Source: Brevundimonas bullata (lineage in GTDB: Bacteria; Pseudomonadota; Alphaproteobacteria; Caulobacterales; Caulobacteraceae). From it: a stretch of DNA of 64,000 nt. Of the stretch, positions 35,414-43,909 are shown piece by piece. Each line of letters starts with the position of its first letter. Positions within the stretch are counted from its first letter, which is position 1. The stretch covers positions 1-64,000 of the forward strand of contig NZ_JACHLM010000008.1 in assembly GCF_014207965.1 (NCBI RefSeq), in the 5' to 3' direction. Made by a program: the position numbers and the translations under genes. Below the pieces are notes generated by a model that ran no database searches, was not told the DNA's origin, and was given only the letters and a program-made list of their open reading frames with translations.

Positions 35414-36790
35414 ATGCTGGACCGGACACGGACGACACTTTCGGACGGGACGACCATCGACGACCTGATCAATATCGAGACGCGGGAAGTTCAGCTCAGG
35501 GCGATCTCGGACCCCGAGCTCTACGACATCGAGATGCGCAAGGTCTTCGGCAAGACCTGGCTGCTGCTGGGCCACGAAAGCGAGATTCCCAATCCCGGCG
35601 ACTTCATCACCCGCCTGATGGGGTCGGACCCGGTTCTGATCACGCGCCAGAAGGACGGCTCGATCCGGGTGATGCTGAACGTCTGCCCCCACCGCGGCAT
35701 GCGCGTCTGCACGGCCGACGCCGGCAACGCCAAGGTCCACACCTGCATCTACCACGGCTGGGCCTTCAAGAATGACGGCGACTTCATCGGCGCCCCGGTG
35801 GCCGGCGAGAAGATGCACGGCGACATCCTGCCCAAGGAGAAGCTCGGCCTGACCCAGGCGCGGAGCCATCTCTACGGCGGCCTGATCTTCGCCACCTGGA
35901 ACCTGGAAGGCCCTTCGTTCGACGAGTTCCTCGGCGAGATGAAGTGGTATTACGACATGCTGTTCTGCCGGACGGACAAGGGCCTGGAGGCCCTCGGCCC
36001 GCCGCAGCGCTTCACGATCAAGGCCAACTGGAAGACGGCCTGCGAGCAATCCGCCTCCGACGGCTTCCACACCCTGACTTTGCACCGCTGGCTCGGCGAG
36101 TTCGCCAAGTTCGGCGACGGCGACCTGACCACCTCCATGTACGGCACGGAAGTCAGTTCGCTCCAGGGCCACTCCCTGCGCTGCATGCCCGTGGCCAACA
36201 AGTTCAAGCAGGCGGCGGGCTTCCGCGACGGCAATCTGACGCTGGAGGAGAAGCTGGCCATCGTGCCGCCGCCCGGCATCACCAAGGAGATGCTTCCCGA
36301 GCTGATCCGGAACCTGTCGCCGGAACAGCTGGGCCTTCTGGTCGACAGCCCGCCCCAGGTCGGAGGCATGTTCCCCAACGTCCTGATCGCCTTCATCTAC
36401 GTGCCGCAACCCGACGGCGAGATCATCGGCCTGACGTCGCTGCACACCTATATTCCCAAGGGTCCGGACGAACTGGAGTTCTGCAACTACATCCTGGCCG
36501 AAAAGGACGCGCCCGAAGAACACAAGCAGAAGGCGCTGCAGTTCGCGGTGCGCATGCTGGGCACCTCCGGCATGGTGGAACAGGACGATTCCGACACCTG
36601 GCCGCACATCACCCAGACGGCCAAGGGCGCAGCCGCCCGCAACATCACGATGAAGTACCAGGCGGTCTGCACCACCCCTCCCCGCCCCGACTGGCCGGGC
36701 CCCGCCCTGGTCTATGAGGGCTTCACCAAGGACGACACCCAGTGGAACTGGTGGCTGGCCTATCGCGAACTGATGAACGCCCCCGCTTGA
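35414..36790 (+). CDS. Rieske ring-hydroxylating dioxygenase, alpha subunit
   Basis: The ATG at 35414 follows AGGAGGAAAG; an upstream extension to 35339 is not supported. The 458-residue protein has the Rieske [2Fe-2S] site at Cys91, His93, Cys111 and His114 (CPHRGM...CIYHGW). The mononuclear iron site follows, with Asp216 bridging and His219 and His224 (SDGFHTLTLH). It should cis-dihydroxylate an aromatic ring, with the beta subunit that follows. Electrons come from a ferredoxin; the one next door is of the unusual [3Fe-4S] type, as in diterpenoid dioxygenase DitA. The substrate cannot be read from sequence. Confidence 0.93.
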   Translation: MLDRTRTTLSDGTTIDDLINIETREVQLRAISDPELYDIEMRKVFGKTWLLLGHESEIPNPGDFITRLMGSDPVLITRQKDGSIRVMLNVCPHRGMRVCTADAGNAKVHTCIYHGWAFKNDGDFIGAPVAGEKMHGDILPKEKLGLTQARSHLYGGLIFATWNLEGPSFDEFLGEMKWYYDMLFCRTDKGLEALGPPQRFTIKANWKTACEQSASDGFHTLTLHRWLGEFAKFGDGDLTTSMYGTEVSSLQGHSLRCMPVANKFKQAAGFRDGNLTLEEKLAIVPPPGITKEMLPELIRNLSPEQLGLLVDSPPQVGGMFPNVLIAFIYVPQPDGEIIGLTSLHTYIPKGPDELEFCNYILAEKDAPEEHKQKALQFAVRMLGTSGMVEQDDSDTWPHITQTAKGAAARNITMKYQAVCTTPPRPDWPGPALVYEGFTKDDTQWNWWLAYRELMNAPA

Positions 36791-36827
36791 TCATCATCAT
36801 CGCCGCCATCATCAGGATCACAACACC

Positions 36828-37409
36828 ATGACCATGAACGCCGTCATCCCCACCGACGTCAGCGTCGCCTCGGATGCCCCCTTCCGCCCCAACCGCGTGC
36901 CGGTGGGCTCTCCCGCCTATAATGAGATCACCGAGTTCCTGTACGAGGAGGCCTGGCTGCTGGACGAGATCCGTCTGGCCGAATGGGTGGCCCGGCTCGA
37001 TGTCGACCTGCGCTACACCTGCCCGGTGCGCCAGACCCGCCCCCTGCACCAGCACGCACAGTCCATCGTGCGCACGGTGATGCATTTCGACGAGACCTAC
37101 GCCTCGATCCGGGGCCGCGTCGGCCGCATCACCGACACCCGCAGCGCCTGGGCCGAAGACCCCCCCTCGCGCACCCGCAGGCTGGTGACCAACATCCTCG
37201 TGGACTCCACCGACGATCCCGACGAGTTCGAGGTGAAGAGCTATCTGCTCTGCAGCCGCAGCCGTTTCGAGGAAACCAACCTGCTGTTCCTCAGCTGCGT
37301 CCGCCACGATCTGCTGCGTCGCTACGACGACGGCATCAAGCTGGCCCGCCGCGAGATCATCGTCGACCAGACGGTTCTGGGCTTCCCCAACCTCGCCATC
37401 TTCCTCTGA
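36828..37409 (+). CDS. Ring-hydroxylating dioxygenase, beta subunit
   Basis: A 193-residue SnoaL-like cone-fold protein typical of aromatic dioxygenase beta subunits. Recognisable are EITEFLYEEAWLLDEIRLAE (29-48 region) and the late SRSRFEETNLLFLSCVRHD with the basic pair that contacts the alpha subunit. It has a structural role in the alpha3beta3 enzyme. It begins 37 bases after the alpha gene. The sequence is full length, and this pairing argues against an alpha-only demethylase. Confidence 0.92.
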   Translation: MTMNAVIPTDVSVASDAPFRPNRVPVGSPAYNEITEFLYEEAWLLDEIRLAEWVARLDVDLRYTCPVRQTRPLHQHAQSIVRTVMHFDETYASIRGRVGRITDTRSAWAEDPPSRTRRLVTNILVDSTDDPDEFEVKSYLLCSRSRFEETNLLFLSCVRHDLLRRYDDGIKLARREIIVDQTVLGFPNLAIFL

Positions 37410-37426
37410 ACCGACGGCCGCGAGCC

Positions 37427-37452
37427 GCCGGCGCCGATCCTTCGGCGCCGGC
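37427..37452 (+). other. Strong GC hairpin after the dioxygenase beta gene
   Basis: GCCGGCGCCGA (37427-37437) pairs with TCGGCGCCGGC (37442-37452), an 11-bp perfect stem with a four-base loop, followed by a run of C. It separates the dioxygenase genes from the MDR gene and may reduce read-through. Confidence 0.4.
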
Positions 37453-37490
37453 TGGCGCGCGCCTCCCCCCCCCGAACCAGGAGCCTTTCC

Positions 37491-38417
37491 ATGCGCGCAG
37501 GCGTCATATCGGGCGACGGAGCCGCCCCCGTCCTCCAGGACTTTCCCGAGCCCGCCCCGCAGGACGGCTGCGTCCTGATCACGGTGGACACCGCCGGCCT
37601 CGGCGGCTGGGACGTCCTCGGGGCCTATCGCCTCGGGGTCCAGTATCCCTGCGTGATCCGCGGTGAAGGCGTCGGCCGCGCCGAAGACGGGCGCCGGGTC
37701 TATTTCGGGGAGCGATCCGTCGCGCCTTGGGGCGCCTGGGCCGAAAAGACGCTCGTTCCGGCCGCCGAGGTCTGGGATGTTCCCGACGACGTCGACGACC
37801 GCACCGCCATCACCATGGGCATCGCCGGCACCGGCGTCCTGGTGCCTCTGGAAGCGGCGAACATCCAGCCCGGCGAGCGCGTGCTGATCCTCGGCGCCAC
37901 CGGGGTTCTGGGACAGATCGGCCTCCAGCTCGCCCGGAATCTCGGCGCCGGCCGTGTCGTCGCCGCCGCGCGCAGCCGGGCCGGCCTCGACAGGCTGATG
38001 GAACGCGGCCTGGCCGACGCCGCCGTCGCCATGGGCGGAAGCGACGACGTCGAAAAGCTGAAGACCGCTTCCGGCGGCGAAGGATTCGACGTCGTGCTGG
38101 ATCTGGTCTTCGGCCAGCCCTTCCTGTCCGCCGTCAAGGCGACGAAATGGGGGGCGCGGCTGATCACCATAGGCACCGGCGCCGGGCGGGTCGTCGAATT
38201 GAACATCGGCGACCTCCTGTTTCGCACCCTCACCTGCATCGGCACGGGGCAGCGGCCGCCCGCCGACCGCGAAGCCATATGGCGCAGGCTGCTGGCGATG
38301 CAGAAGGCGCAGGCGATCGAGGTCGACTACGCGGATCATGAGTTCGCCGACCTCGCCGAGGCCTGGGCCGCCCAGGTCCGCGGCCCGCACGCCAAGATCA
38401 CGGCCCGGGTGGGTTGA
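37491..38417 (+). CDS. MDR-family zinc-free quinone oxidoreductase-like protein
   Basis: A 308-residue medium-chain dehydrogenase/reductase. It has a GroES-like N domain and a Rossmann domain with ILGATGVLGQIGLQLARNLG. It lacks the catalytic-zinc cysteine pattern, so it belongs to the quinone oxidoreductase/enone reductase side. It could reduce or isomerise an enone from the ring pathway. It follows the dioxygenase beta gene after a strong hairpin and has an AGGAG site before its ATG. The substrate is unknown. Confidence 0.82.
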   Translation: MRAGVISGDGAAPVLQDFPEPAPQDGCVLITVDTAGLGGWDVLGAYRLGVQYPCVIRGEGVGRAEDGRRVYFGERSVAPWGAWAEKTLVPAAEVWDVPDDVDDRTAITMGIAGTGVLVPLEAANIQPGERVLILGATGVLGQIGLQLARNLGAGRVVAAARSRAGLDRLMERGLADAAVAMGGSDDVEKLKTASGGEGFDVVLDLVFGQPFLSAVKATKWGARLITIGTGAGRVVELNIGDLLFRTLTCIGTGQRPPADREAIWRRLLAMQKAQAIEVDYADHEFADLAEAWAAQVRGPHAKITARVG

Positions 38418-38418
38418 T

Positions 38419-38456
38419 GCGGGTCGCGGAGGACAGTGAGCGCCTCCGCGACCCGC
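38419..38456. terminator. Perfect 14-bp hairpin between convergent genes
   Basis: GCGGGTCGCGGAGG (38419-38432) pairs exactly with CCTCCGCGACCCGC (38443-38456), leaving a 10-base loop. It sits in the 53-base gap between the MDR stop and the glutathione peroxidase stop, as expected for a bidirectional terminator. No T-run follows. Confidence 0.6.
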
Positions 38457-38470
38457 AAGCCCCTGCGGCC

Positions 38471-39019
38471 TCAGCCGGCCGCCAGCGCGCCCTCGACGGC
38501 CGCGGTCAACCGCGGATCGGCGGCCTCGACGTCCGGCGCGAACCGCGCGAGGACCTGACCGTCGCGGCCGATCAGGAATTTTTCGAAATTCCATACGACC
38601 TCGCCCGGTGCGCCGACGGGGACGCCATATCCGGCCAGGCGTTCGCGCATCGGGCCGTCGCCCACCGTCTCGGGCCGCAGCGACGTCAGCGCGGCGTAGA
38701 GCGGATGGATATCGTCGCCCTTCACGCTGATCTTGGAATAGAGGGGAAAGGTGACGTCGTAGCTGGTCCGGCAGAAGCCGGCGATCTCGTCGTCAGCGCC
38801 CGGCTCCTGGCCGTTGAAGTTGTTGGCGGGAAAGGCCAGCACCTCGAGACCGGCCGCCTGATGGGTGCGGTAGAGGTCTTCCAGGCCTCCGTATTGAGGC
38901 GTCAGGCCGCACTTCGAGGCGACGTTGACGATCAGCAGGACCCGGCCGGCGTGGTCCGCCAGGCTGTCGGTCTGTCCATCGATGCGGGTCAGGGGAATGG
39001 CGGAGATCGCAGGGCTCAT
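38471..39019 (-). CDS. Glutathione peroxidase family thiol peroxidase
   Basis: A 182-residue protein with the peroxidatic Cys37 (NVASKCGLT) and WNFEKFLIGRDG near the C terminus. Where the common motif FPCNQF occurs it reads FPANNF, so the Gln of the catalytic tetrad is replaced by Asn67; Cys83 (GFCRTSY) sits where the resolving Cys of thioredoxin-type enzymes lies. It reduces hydroperoxides, likely using thioredoxin. It may defend against peroxides made by uncoupled P450 or dioxygenase turnover. Its start is 120 bases from the divergent epoxide hydrolase gene. Confidence 0.9.
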   Translation of the reverse strand: MSPAISAIPLTRIDGQTDSLADHAGRVLLIVNVASKCGLTPQYGGLEDLYRTHQAAGLEVLAFPANNFNGQEPGADDEIAGFCRTSYDVTFPLYSKISVKGDDIHPLYAALTSLRPETVGDGPMRERLAGYGVPVGAPGEVVWNFEKFLIGRDGQVLARFAPDVEAADPRLTAAVEGALAAG

Positions 39020-39138
39020 CGGGGGGCAATCCTTGTCGCGCGAGGATCATGGCTCGCACCGGCAAGCCTAGCCCATTCCCCCGGGCTCCGCTGCCGCAAA
39101 CGCCGTTCCACAGGCCAAAAACAAGGAGCGACCGCCCC

Positions 39139-39552
39139 GTGAACCGCACGCCCGTCGATATCGTCAGCGCCTTCCTCGACGCCTGGTCCGAAGGTCCGGA
39201 GCCGCTGGAAAAGGCCTTGCGCGCCCTGTTCCGGCCCGACACGCGATGGACCAATATGGGCCTGTCCGAAACCATTGGCGTCGATGAGGCCCTCGCCCTG
39301 GGCGCGCGCTTCGAAGCGGCCATGGGTTATGCGAAGATCCTGGTCGACACCGTCCATATCGCCGCCTGCGGCAACATCGTCCTGACCGAGCGGATCGACC
39401 GCCTCGTCGCCGCGGACGGTCGGGAGATCGCCGCCTTTTCCATCGCGGGCGTCTTTGAACTGGACGACGACGGCAAGCTTGTTCGCTGGCGCGACTACAC
39501 GGACCCGTCCGCGATCGCCGCCATTCACGGCCATGAGCCCGACAAGGACTGA
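39139..39552 (+). CDS. Limonene-1,2-epoxide hydrolase (LEH) family protein
   Basis: I start at the GTG at 39139, ten bases after AAGGAG; the ATG at 39049 gives a low-complexity leader without support. The 137-residue product has the cone fold and the LEH active site: Asn39, Arg85 and Asp87 in TERID, and Asp119 in WRDY, spaced as Asn55/Arg99/Asp101/Asp132 in the Rhodococcus enzyme. The LEH Tyr53 position holds Trp37. It should open epoxides in one step. The P450 that follows is a natural partner, although a separate promoter region lies between them. Confidence 0.82.
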   Translation: MNRTPVDIVSAFLDAWSEGPEPLEKALRALFRPDTRWTNMGLSETIGVDEALALGARFEAAMGYAKILVDTVHIAACGNIVLTERIDRLVAADGREIAAFSIAGVFELDDDGKLVRWRDYTDPSAIAAIHGHEPDKD

Positions 39553-39584
39553 AGAACGCCGATCGCCTGATGGACAAGTCCCTC

Positions 39585-39608
39585 AGAATATTATTCTCTA
39601 TCCAAAAC
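39585..39608. promoter_or_regulatory. Operator-like composite palindrome upstream of the P450
   Basis: AGAAT-ATT-ATTCT (39585-39597) overlaps ATTCTCTATCCAAAAC (39593-39608), which fits the shared motif except that GAA reads AAA. The 24-base layout is the same as at 165-188. It lies 51 bases from the P450 start. Confidence 0.5.
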
Positions 39609-39658
39609 AGAGCACGCCCGCATTCGCGAGGCGGGCCGAACCCCAGGAAGGACTATCG

Positions 39659-40936
39659 ATGAACACCCAGCCTGCACCCAACGCCTCCCTCGCCGAAGGC
39701 TTCGCCCAGGTCGGCGCCCTGTTCGCCGGAGACGACGGCGATCTCGACAGAATCTATCGCGAACACCGCGCCAACAAGCCCGTCATGCAAGGCGACATCT
39801 GCGCCGAACTCGGCTCCGCCTCCTTCGCGGGCCATACAGGCCGGCCGATCTACACCATCTTCAAGCACGCCGACGTCATGAAGGTGCTGCGCGACACCAA
39901 GACCTTCACCAGCGGCATCCTGATGGAGACGGGCCTCGGCCCCTTCCTCGACGGCCTGATGATCACGGGTCTGGACGGCGACGAACACCGCCAGCTGCGC
40001 GGCATTCTGCAGCCCTCCTTCACCCCCGCGGTGATGGAGGAGTGGCGCGAAACCTATATCCGCCCCCTGATCCAGCGCTCCTTCATCGAGCCGCTCATCC
40101 CGCTCGGCAAGGCCGAGCTGGTGAGCACGGTCGGCGTCATGTTCCCGATTCACGTCGTCTACGCCGTCCTGGGATTTCCGGACAACGACCCGGCCGCCCT
40201 CGAGACCTTCGCCACCAAGGCCCTCAAGGTGCTGGGCGGCATGGCCAATAATCCTGAGGCGAAGCGAGCGGCCTTCGAGGCCTTCCAGGAACTGTACGAA
40301 CCCACCCTCCTGGCCGTCCAGGCGCGGCGGGCCTCGGGCGCCGAAGGTCCGGATCTCATCAGCCGCCTGATCCGGGCGGAATTCGAGGGCCGCACGCTCG
40401 ACGATCACCAGATCACCAACTTCGTCCGCATGATGCTGCCTGCAGCCTCCGAGACCACCTCGCGCACCTTCGCGATCATGATGACCCACCTCTTCGACCA
40501 TCCCGAGGTGCTCGAACGTCTTCGCGCCGACCGGACCCTGATGCGCAAGGTGTTGGACGAAAGCGTCCGCCATGACGCCGTCGCCACCTTCAAGGTGCGC
40601 GAATGCCAGGCCGACGTGACGCTGCAGGACGTGGTCATCCCCAAGGGCTCCATCATCTCGGCCTGCGTCGGCTCGGCCAATCGGGACGAGACGGTGTTCG
40701 AAAACCCCGACGTCTTCGACATCGACCGCAAGCAGATGGCGGCCTTCGGCTTCGGCTTCGGCGCCCATATGTGCGTGGGCATGTGGCTGGCCAAGGTGGA
40801 GATCGAGGAGGCCGTGGGCCTCCTGCTCGACCTGCTGCCGAACCTGAGGCTGGACCCCGCCTTCCCCCGTCCGGTCGTCCGCGGCGTATCGCTGCGCGGC
40901 CCCGACGCGGTCCATGTGGTCTGGGACGCCCCCTAG
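39659..40936 (+). CDS. Cytochrome P450
   Basis: I start at the ATG at 39659 (AGGAAGG upstream). The 425-residue protein is a soluble bacterial P450. The heme thiolate is Cys372 in FGFGAHMCVG, and the I-helix oxygen-activation motif is AASETTS. The ExxR motif is not the plain textbook one: the K-helix reads LDESVRH, with Glu and Arg correctly spaced. It would use an external ferredoxin and reductase. In abietane pathways a P450 (DitQ) hydroxylates the ring system; here it could epoxidise or hydroxylate and hand over to the LEH protein. A strong terminator follows the gene. Confidence 0.92.
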   Translation: MNTQPAPNASLAEGFAQVGALFAGDDGDLDRIYREHRANKPVMQGDICAELGSASFAGHTGRPIYTIFKHADVMKVLRDTKTFTSGILMETGLGPFLDGLMITGLDGDEHRQLRGILQPSFTPAVMEEWRETYIRPLIQRSFIEPLIPLGKAELVSTVGVMFPIHVVYAVLGFPDNDPAALETFATKALKVLGGMANNPEAKRAAFEAFQELYEPTLLAVQARRASGAEGPDLISRLIRAEFEGRTLDDHQITNFVRMMLPAASETTSRTFAIMMTHLFDHPEVLERLRADRTLMRKVLDESVRHDAVATFKVRECQADVTLQDVVIPKGSIISACVGSANRDETVFENPDVFDIDRKQMAAFGFGFGAHMCVGMWLAKVEIEEAVGLLLDLLPNLRLDPAFPRPVVRGVSLRGPDAVHVVWDAP

Positions 40937-40972
40937 GGCCTCCAGACCCGCGACACCGCGAACCGCTCCGCA

Positions 40973-41005
40973 GGGGCCTTCACCTCAGGGTGAAGGCCCC
41001 TTTTT
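40973..41005 (+). terminator. Rho-independent terminator of the P450 gene
   Basis: GGGGCCTTCACC (40973-40984) pairs with GGTGAAGGCCCC (40989-41000) around a four-base loop, and TTTTT follows at 41001. It is a textbook intrinsic terminator, 36 bases after the P450 stop. The stretch 41006-41129 has no gene that I can see. Confidence 0.92.
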
Positions 41006-41129
41006 CTTGGGCTGGGGCTCGCCGGCAAGGCCGCCTCCGGGCGCCGCGGCGGGCGCGGGCTCCAGCCCGTCGCGGTCCCTGCCCCAGCCCCTGCCGTTGC
41101 AAAGAGCCCCTCCCTCAGGCCCGTTCATG

Positions 41130-41161
41130 AAAAAACCGCCGACCGGAAGCCCGGTCGGCGG
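41130..41161 (-). terminator. Rho-independent terminator of the TonB receptor gene
   Basis: Read on the minus strand, an 11-bp stem (CCGCCGACCGG at 41136-41146 with its complement at 41151-41161) and a four-base loop are followed by a T-run (A-run at 41130-41135). It lies 40 bases past the receptor stop. Confidence 0.9.
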
Positions 41162-41166
41162 CGAGA

Positions 41167-41197
41167 GTTTCGAGAGAGAGAGATAGAAAGAGAGAGG
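41167..41197. repeat. GA-rich simple repeat
   Basis: A run of GA dinucleotides with a few interruptions lies between the receptor stop and its terminator. On the mRNA strand it is a pyrimidine tract. It may be a plain low-complexity stretch. Confidence 0.6.
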
Positions 41198-41199
41198 CG

Positions 41200-43659
41200 C
41201 TAGAAGCGCTTGGTCAGGGAGGCGCCGTAGGTGGTCGGCTCGCCGATGAAGCTTGTGGCGAAGCCGAGACCGGACGAGTAGAGGTCGGACAGCTGGCGCA
41301 CGTTGTACTGCTCGCCCAGGATGTTCTTGCCGTAGATCGCGAACTCGACGTCCTGCGCGTCGAACTGCATGGAGAAGCGGGCGTTCAACAGTCCGTATCC
41401 AGGCGTGCGATTCAGCTTGTTCGTCTCGGCGTAGAGGGCCTGCGTCACCGCAGGCTGCAGCGGCGAGGCGGTGACCGGCCCGTAGTATTGCTCGCCGAGG
41501 TAGGCGTAGCCCATGTGCAGGGTCACGCTGCCGAACGTCGTGGGAAGGACCTGGGTCGCCCCCACGCTGAACTGAAGCTTCGGCAATTGCGGCAGCTCCT
41601 CGCCGCTCCGATCGACAGGACAGATGGACGAGGTGCCGCTCGGCGCCGTGACGCAGCCCGGCAGGTTGGCGCCGGGCACGGACTGCTGCTCCACGAAGGT
41701 GCCGCTTTCGTACTCGCCGTCCATCAGGCTGATATTGCCGGCCAGCTCCATGCCCGCCCAAGGACGGTAGGCGCCTTCCAGCTCCACCCCGTAGACGCGC
41801 GCATCGCCCGCGTTGACGACGTACTGGGTGCTCGCCCCCGCCGGCGTCAGGGCCGCAGCCTGGCGCTGCACGTCCGACTGCCATGTATGGAAGACGGCCA
41901 GGTTGGTGCGAAGGCGTCGATCAAACCAGGTCGCCTTGAGTCCGCCTTCCACGTCGCGCACGTTTTCGGGCTCGAACGCCGGCAGACTGCCGGCCCGGGT
42001 GTTCCATCCTCCCGACTTCGAGGCGCCGCGCGTCTGGATATAGGCGAAGACGTCGGGGGTCATCTGCCAGTCGAGACCCAGGGTCCAGGCGGGATAGTCG
42101 AACTCGACTTCCTGGGTCTGGGCGCAGACGCCGGCGACGTCGGGCTTGGCCACGCTGCAGGTGCCCGGCACGCCCCAGGTGCTGTAATTGTAGAGGACGG
42201 TGTCGCGGCTGTCCCAGGTCCAGCGCAGGCCGGCGGCCATGCGCAGGGTATCGGTCAGCTGGTAGTAGCCCTGGCCGAAGACCCCGAGGGAGGTGTTGGT
42301 GACGTCCGCGTAGTTCTGGCCGGCCAGTCCGGCATAGGGGCGCGTCGCGGCGTTGTAGGGCAGGAAGCCGAAGTTCTGCGACCGACTGAATTCGGCGCCC
42401 GTCTCGTCGGAATAGTAGACGCCCGCGATATAGTTGAAGCGTTCGCCGAAAGCGCCGCTGATCTGGAATTCCTGCGACCACTGCTCCGAGGAGTAGCCCG
42501 CCCAGGTGGTCAGAATGGGAGCCGGCGTTCCGTCGGTGTCGATGACCCCGTCCGAGTCGCTGAACCTGTAGCCGGTGATCGATTTCAGCGTCACCGGACC
42601 GATGTCGATCGACGCATCCAGCCCGAACCCGTAGGCCTCGACCTGGTTGCCGAGCGGTTTGTCATACAGGGCTCGCACCTCTGCAGGCAGGGTTGCGAAG
42701 TTCGGGTTGTTCACGGGCTTGAAATAGCCGGTGGCGTAGCTGGTGTAGAAGCTGCCGTCGCGGTGAAGCGAGGCGTCGAGGATCGGCGCCAGGCCGAACG
42801 GACCGAAGGAACCGGTCGGTCCGAAGACCTGGGGCGCATAGGCGAGCAGGGCCGTGAACTGGCCGTTGTCCTCGATCTTGTTGTAGTCGCCCGACAGGAC
42901 CACCCGGGCGCGATCATCCTCATACTTGAGCTTGCCCCTGAAGAAGGTGCTGCTCTGATCCCAGACGTCCCGGCCGAGGGGGATGCTCTTGCCGTATCCG
43001 TCGCGCTCCCTGGTGCTGGCCACGAACCGTCCGGACAGGCGCTCGGTGATGGGAGTGTTGAGCACCAGGCTCGCGCCCATCTGGTCATAGCTGCCGGCTT
43101 CGACGCGGATCATTCCGCCGAACTCGCCCGTCGGATCGGCGCTGATGATGTTCAGCGCCCCCCCGACGGTGTTCCGGCCGAAGAGCGTTCCCTGGGGTCC
43201 GCGCAGAACCTCGACACGCTGCAGGTCGAGCAGGTCGGTCAGCCCCTGCGAAGGACGCGGGATATAGACCCCGTCCACATAGATGGCCACGGCCGGGTCG
43301 TTGGAGACGAGGGCCTGCAGATTGCCCTGCCCGCGAATGGCGACAAAGGCGAACCCGGAGGCGCTTGGAGCGCCGGTGGCCACGCTCAGGCTCGGCGCGG
43401 TGCGCTGCAGGTCGGTGACGTCTGCGACCTGGTTCCGCTCCAGCGCTTCCGCGCCGACGGCGGTGACCGCCACGGGGGTGGATTGCAGATTCTCTTCCGT
43501 GCGGCGCGCCGTGACCACGATTTCATCAAGCTGGGTGGCGCCGGATTGGGGCGCGGCGTCTTGCGCATAGGCAGGCGCGGTAAGGGCCGTACAGGCCAGC
43601 AGCCCCAGAGCGCTGCGGTGTAGAGATCTGGACACACGTCGGCCGTTGGTGATCGACAT
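41200..43659 (-). CDS. TonB-dependent outer membrane receptor
   Basis: An 819-residue receptor. It has a signal peptide ending near TAPAYAQ, the TonB box DEIVVTARRTEE, a plug with VEVLRGPQGTLFGRNTVGGA and a barrel that ends in TTYGASLTKRF with a terminal Phe. No STN domain is present. It is the only gene of its transcript, with its own terminator, and is convergent with the P450. The promoter carries a match to the shared operator motif at 43786 and a 16-bp near-palindrome at 43736. Uptake of the same hydrophobic substrate that the cluster degrades is the simplest reading. Confidence 0.94.
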   Translation of the reverse strand: MSITNGRRVSRSLHRSALGLLACTALTAPAYAQDAAPQSGATQLDEIVVTARRTEENLQSTPVAVTAVGAEALERNQVADVTDLQRTAPSLSVATGAPSASGFAFVAIRGQGNLQALVSNDPAVAIYVDGVYIPRPSQGLTDLLDLQRVEVLRGPQGTLFGRNTVGGALNIISADPTGEFGGMIRVEAGSYDQMGASLVLNTPITERLSGRFVASTRERDGYGKSIPLGRDVWDQSSTFFRGKLKYEDDRARVVLSGDYNKIEDNGQFTALLAYAPQVFGPTGSFGPFGLAPILDASLHRDGSFYTSYATGYFKPVNNPNFATLPAEVRALYDKPLGNQVEAYGFGLDASIDIGPVTLKSITGYRFSDSDGVIDTDGTPAPILTTWAGYSSEQWSQEFQISGAFGERFNYIAGVYYSDETGAEFSRSQNFGFLPYNAATRPYAGLAGQNYADVTNTSLGVFGQGYYQLTDTLRMAAGLRWTWDSRDTVLYNYSTWGVPGTCSVAKPDVAGVCAQTQEVEFDYPAWTLGLDWQMTPDVFAYIQTRGASKSGGWNTRAGSLPAFEPENVRDVEGGLKATWFDRRLRTNLAVFHTWQSDVQRQAAALTPAGASTQYVVNAGDARVYGVELEGAYRPWAGMELAGNISLMDGEYESGTFVEQQSVPGANLPGCVTAPSGTSSICPVDRSGEELPQLPKLQFSVGATQVLPTTFGSVTLHMGYAYLGEQYYGPVTASPLQPAVTQALYAETNKLNRTPGYGLLNARFSMQFDAQDVEFAIYGKNILGEQYNVRQLSDLYSSGLGFATSFIGEPTTYGASLTKRF

Positions 43660-43735
43660 CTTTAACCTCCCCGGTGGGGTCTATCGCCCCGTGTTTCACG
43701 ACTGCCTGAAGGCGTCGTGTTGAGGAAAAACTAAA

Positions 43736-43751
43736 CAGAATTTAAAATCTG
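43736..43751. promoter_or_regulatory. AT-rich near-palindrome upstream of the TonB receptor
   Basis: CAGAATTTAAAATCTG reads almost the same on both strands (two symmetric mismatches). It is 76 bases upstream of the receptor start in the 250-base divergent gap. It may be an operator or a promoter part. Confidence 0.35.
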
Positions 43752-43785
43752 TCGCAAGAATAAATGTCTCAGATAAGAATGACGC

Positions 43786-43801
43786 CTTCACAATCCAGAA
43801 C
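43786..43801. promoter_or_regulatory. Shared 16-bp operator motif (TonB receptor / SDR divergent promoter)
   Basis: CTTCACAATCCAGAAC fits TTC-N8-GAA and shares TCCAGAAC with the site at 47513. It lies 126 bases from the receptor start and 108 from the SDR start. Confidence 0.45.
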
Positions 43802-43909
43802 GGACCGGGGGGGTCGAGCGCAGAGCCGCAAAGCCTGAACCGGCGGAAGTAAACGCCACAGCTGTTTGACTTTAAATACTTATCGGGCGCCGCCCGCAGG
43901 AAGAGAACC

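Noticed and set aside
36723..38594. Open frame of more than 600 codons on the minus strand
   Set aside because: Antisense to the dioxygenase beta and MDR genes. No ribosome binding site or domain.
41167..41197. GA repeat considered as a CRISPR or phase-variable repeat
   Set aside because: It is short, irregular, outside any gene and lacks repeat-spacer structure.
41488..43623. Open frame of more than 700 codons on the plus strand
   Set aside because: Antisense to the second TonB receptor. The low-complexity translation has no domain.
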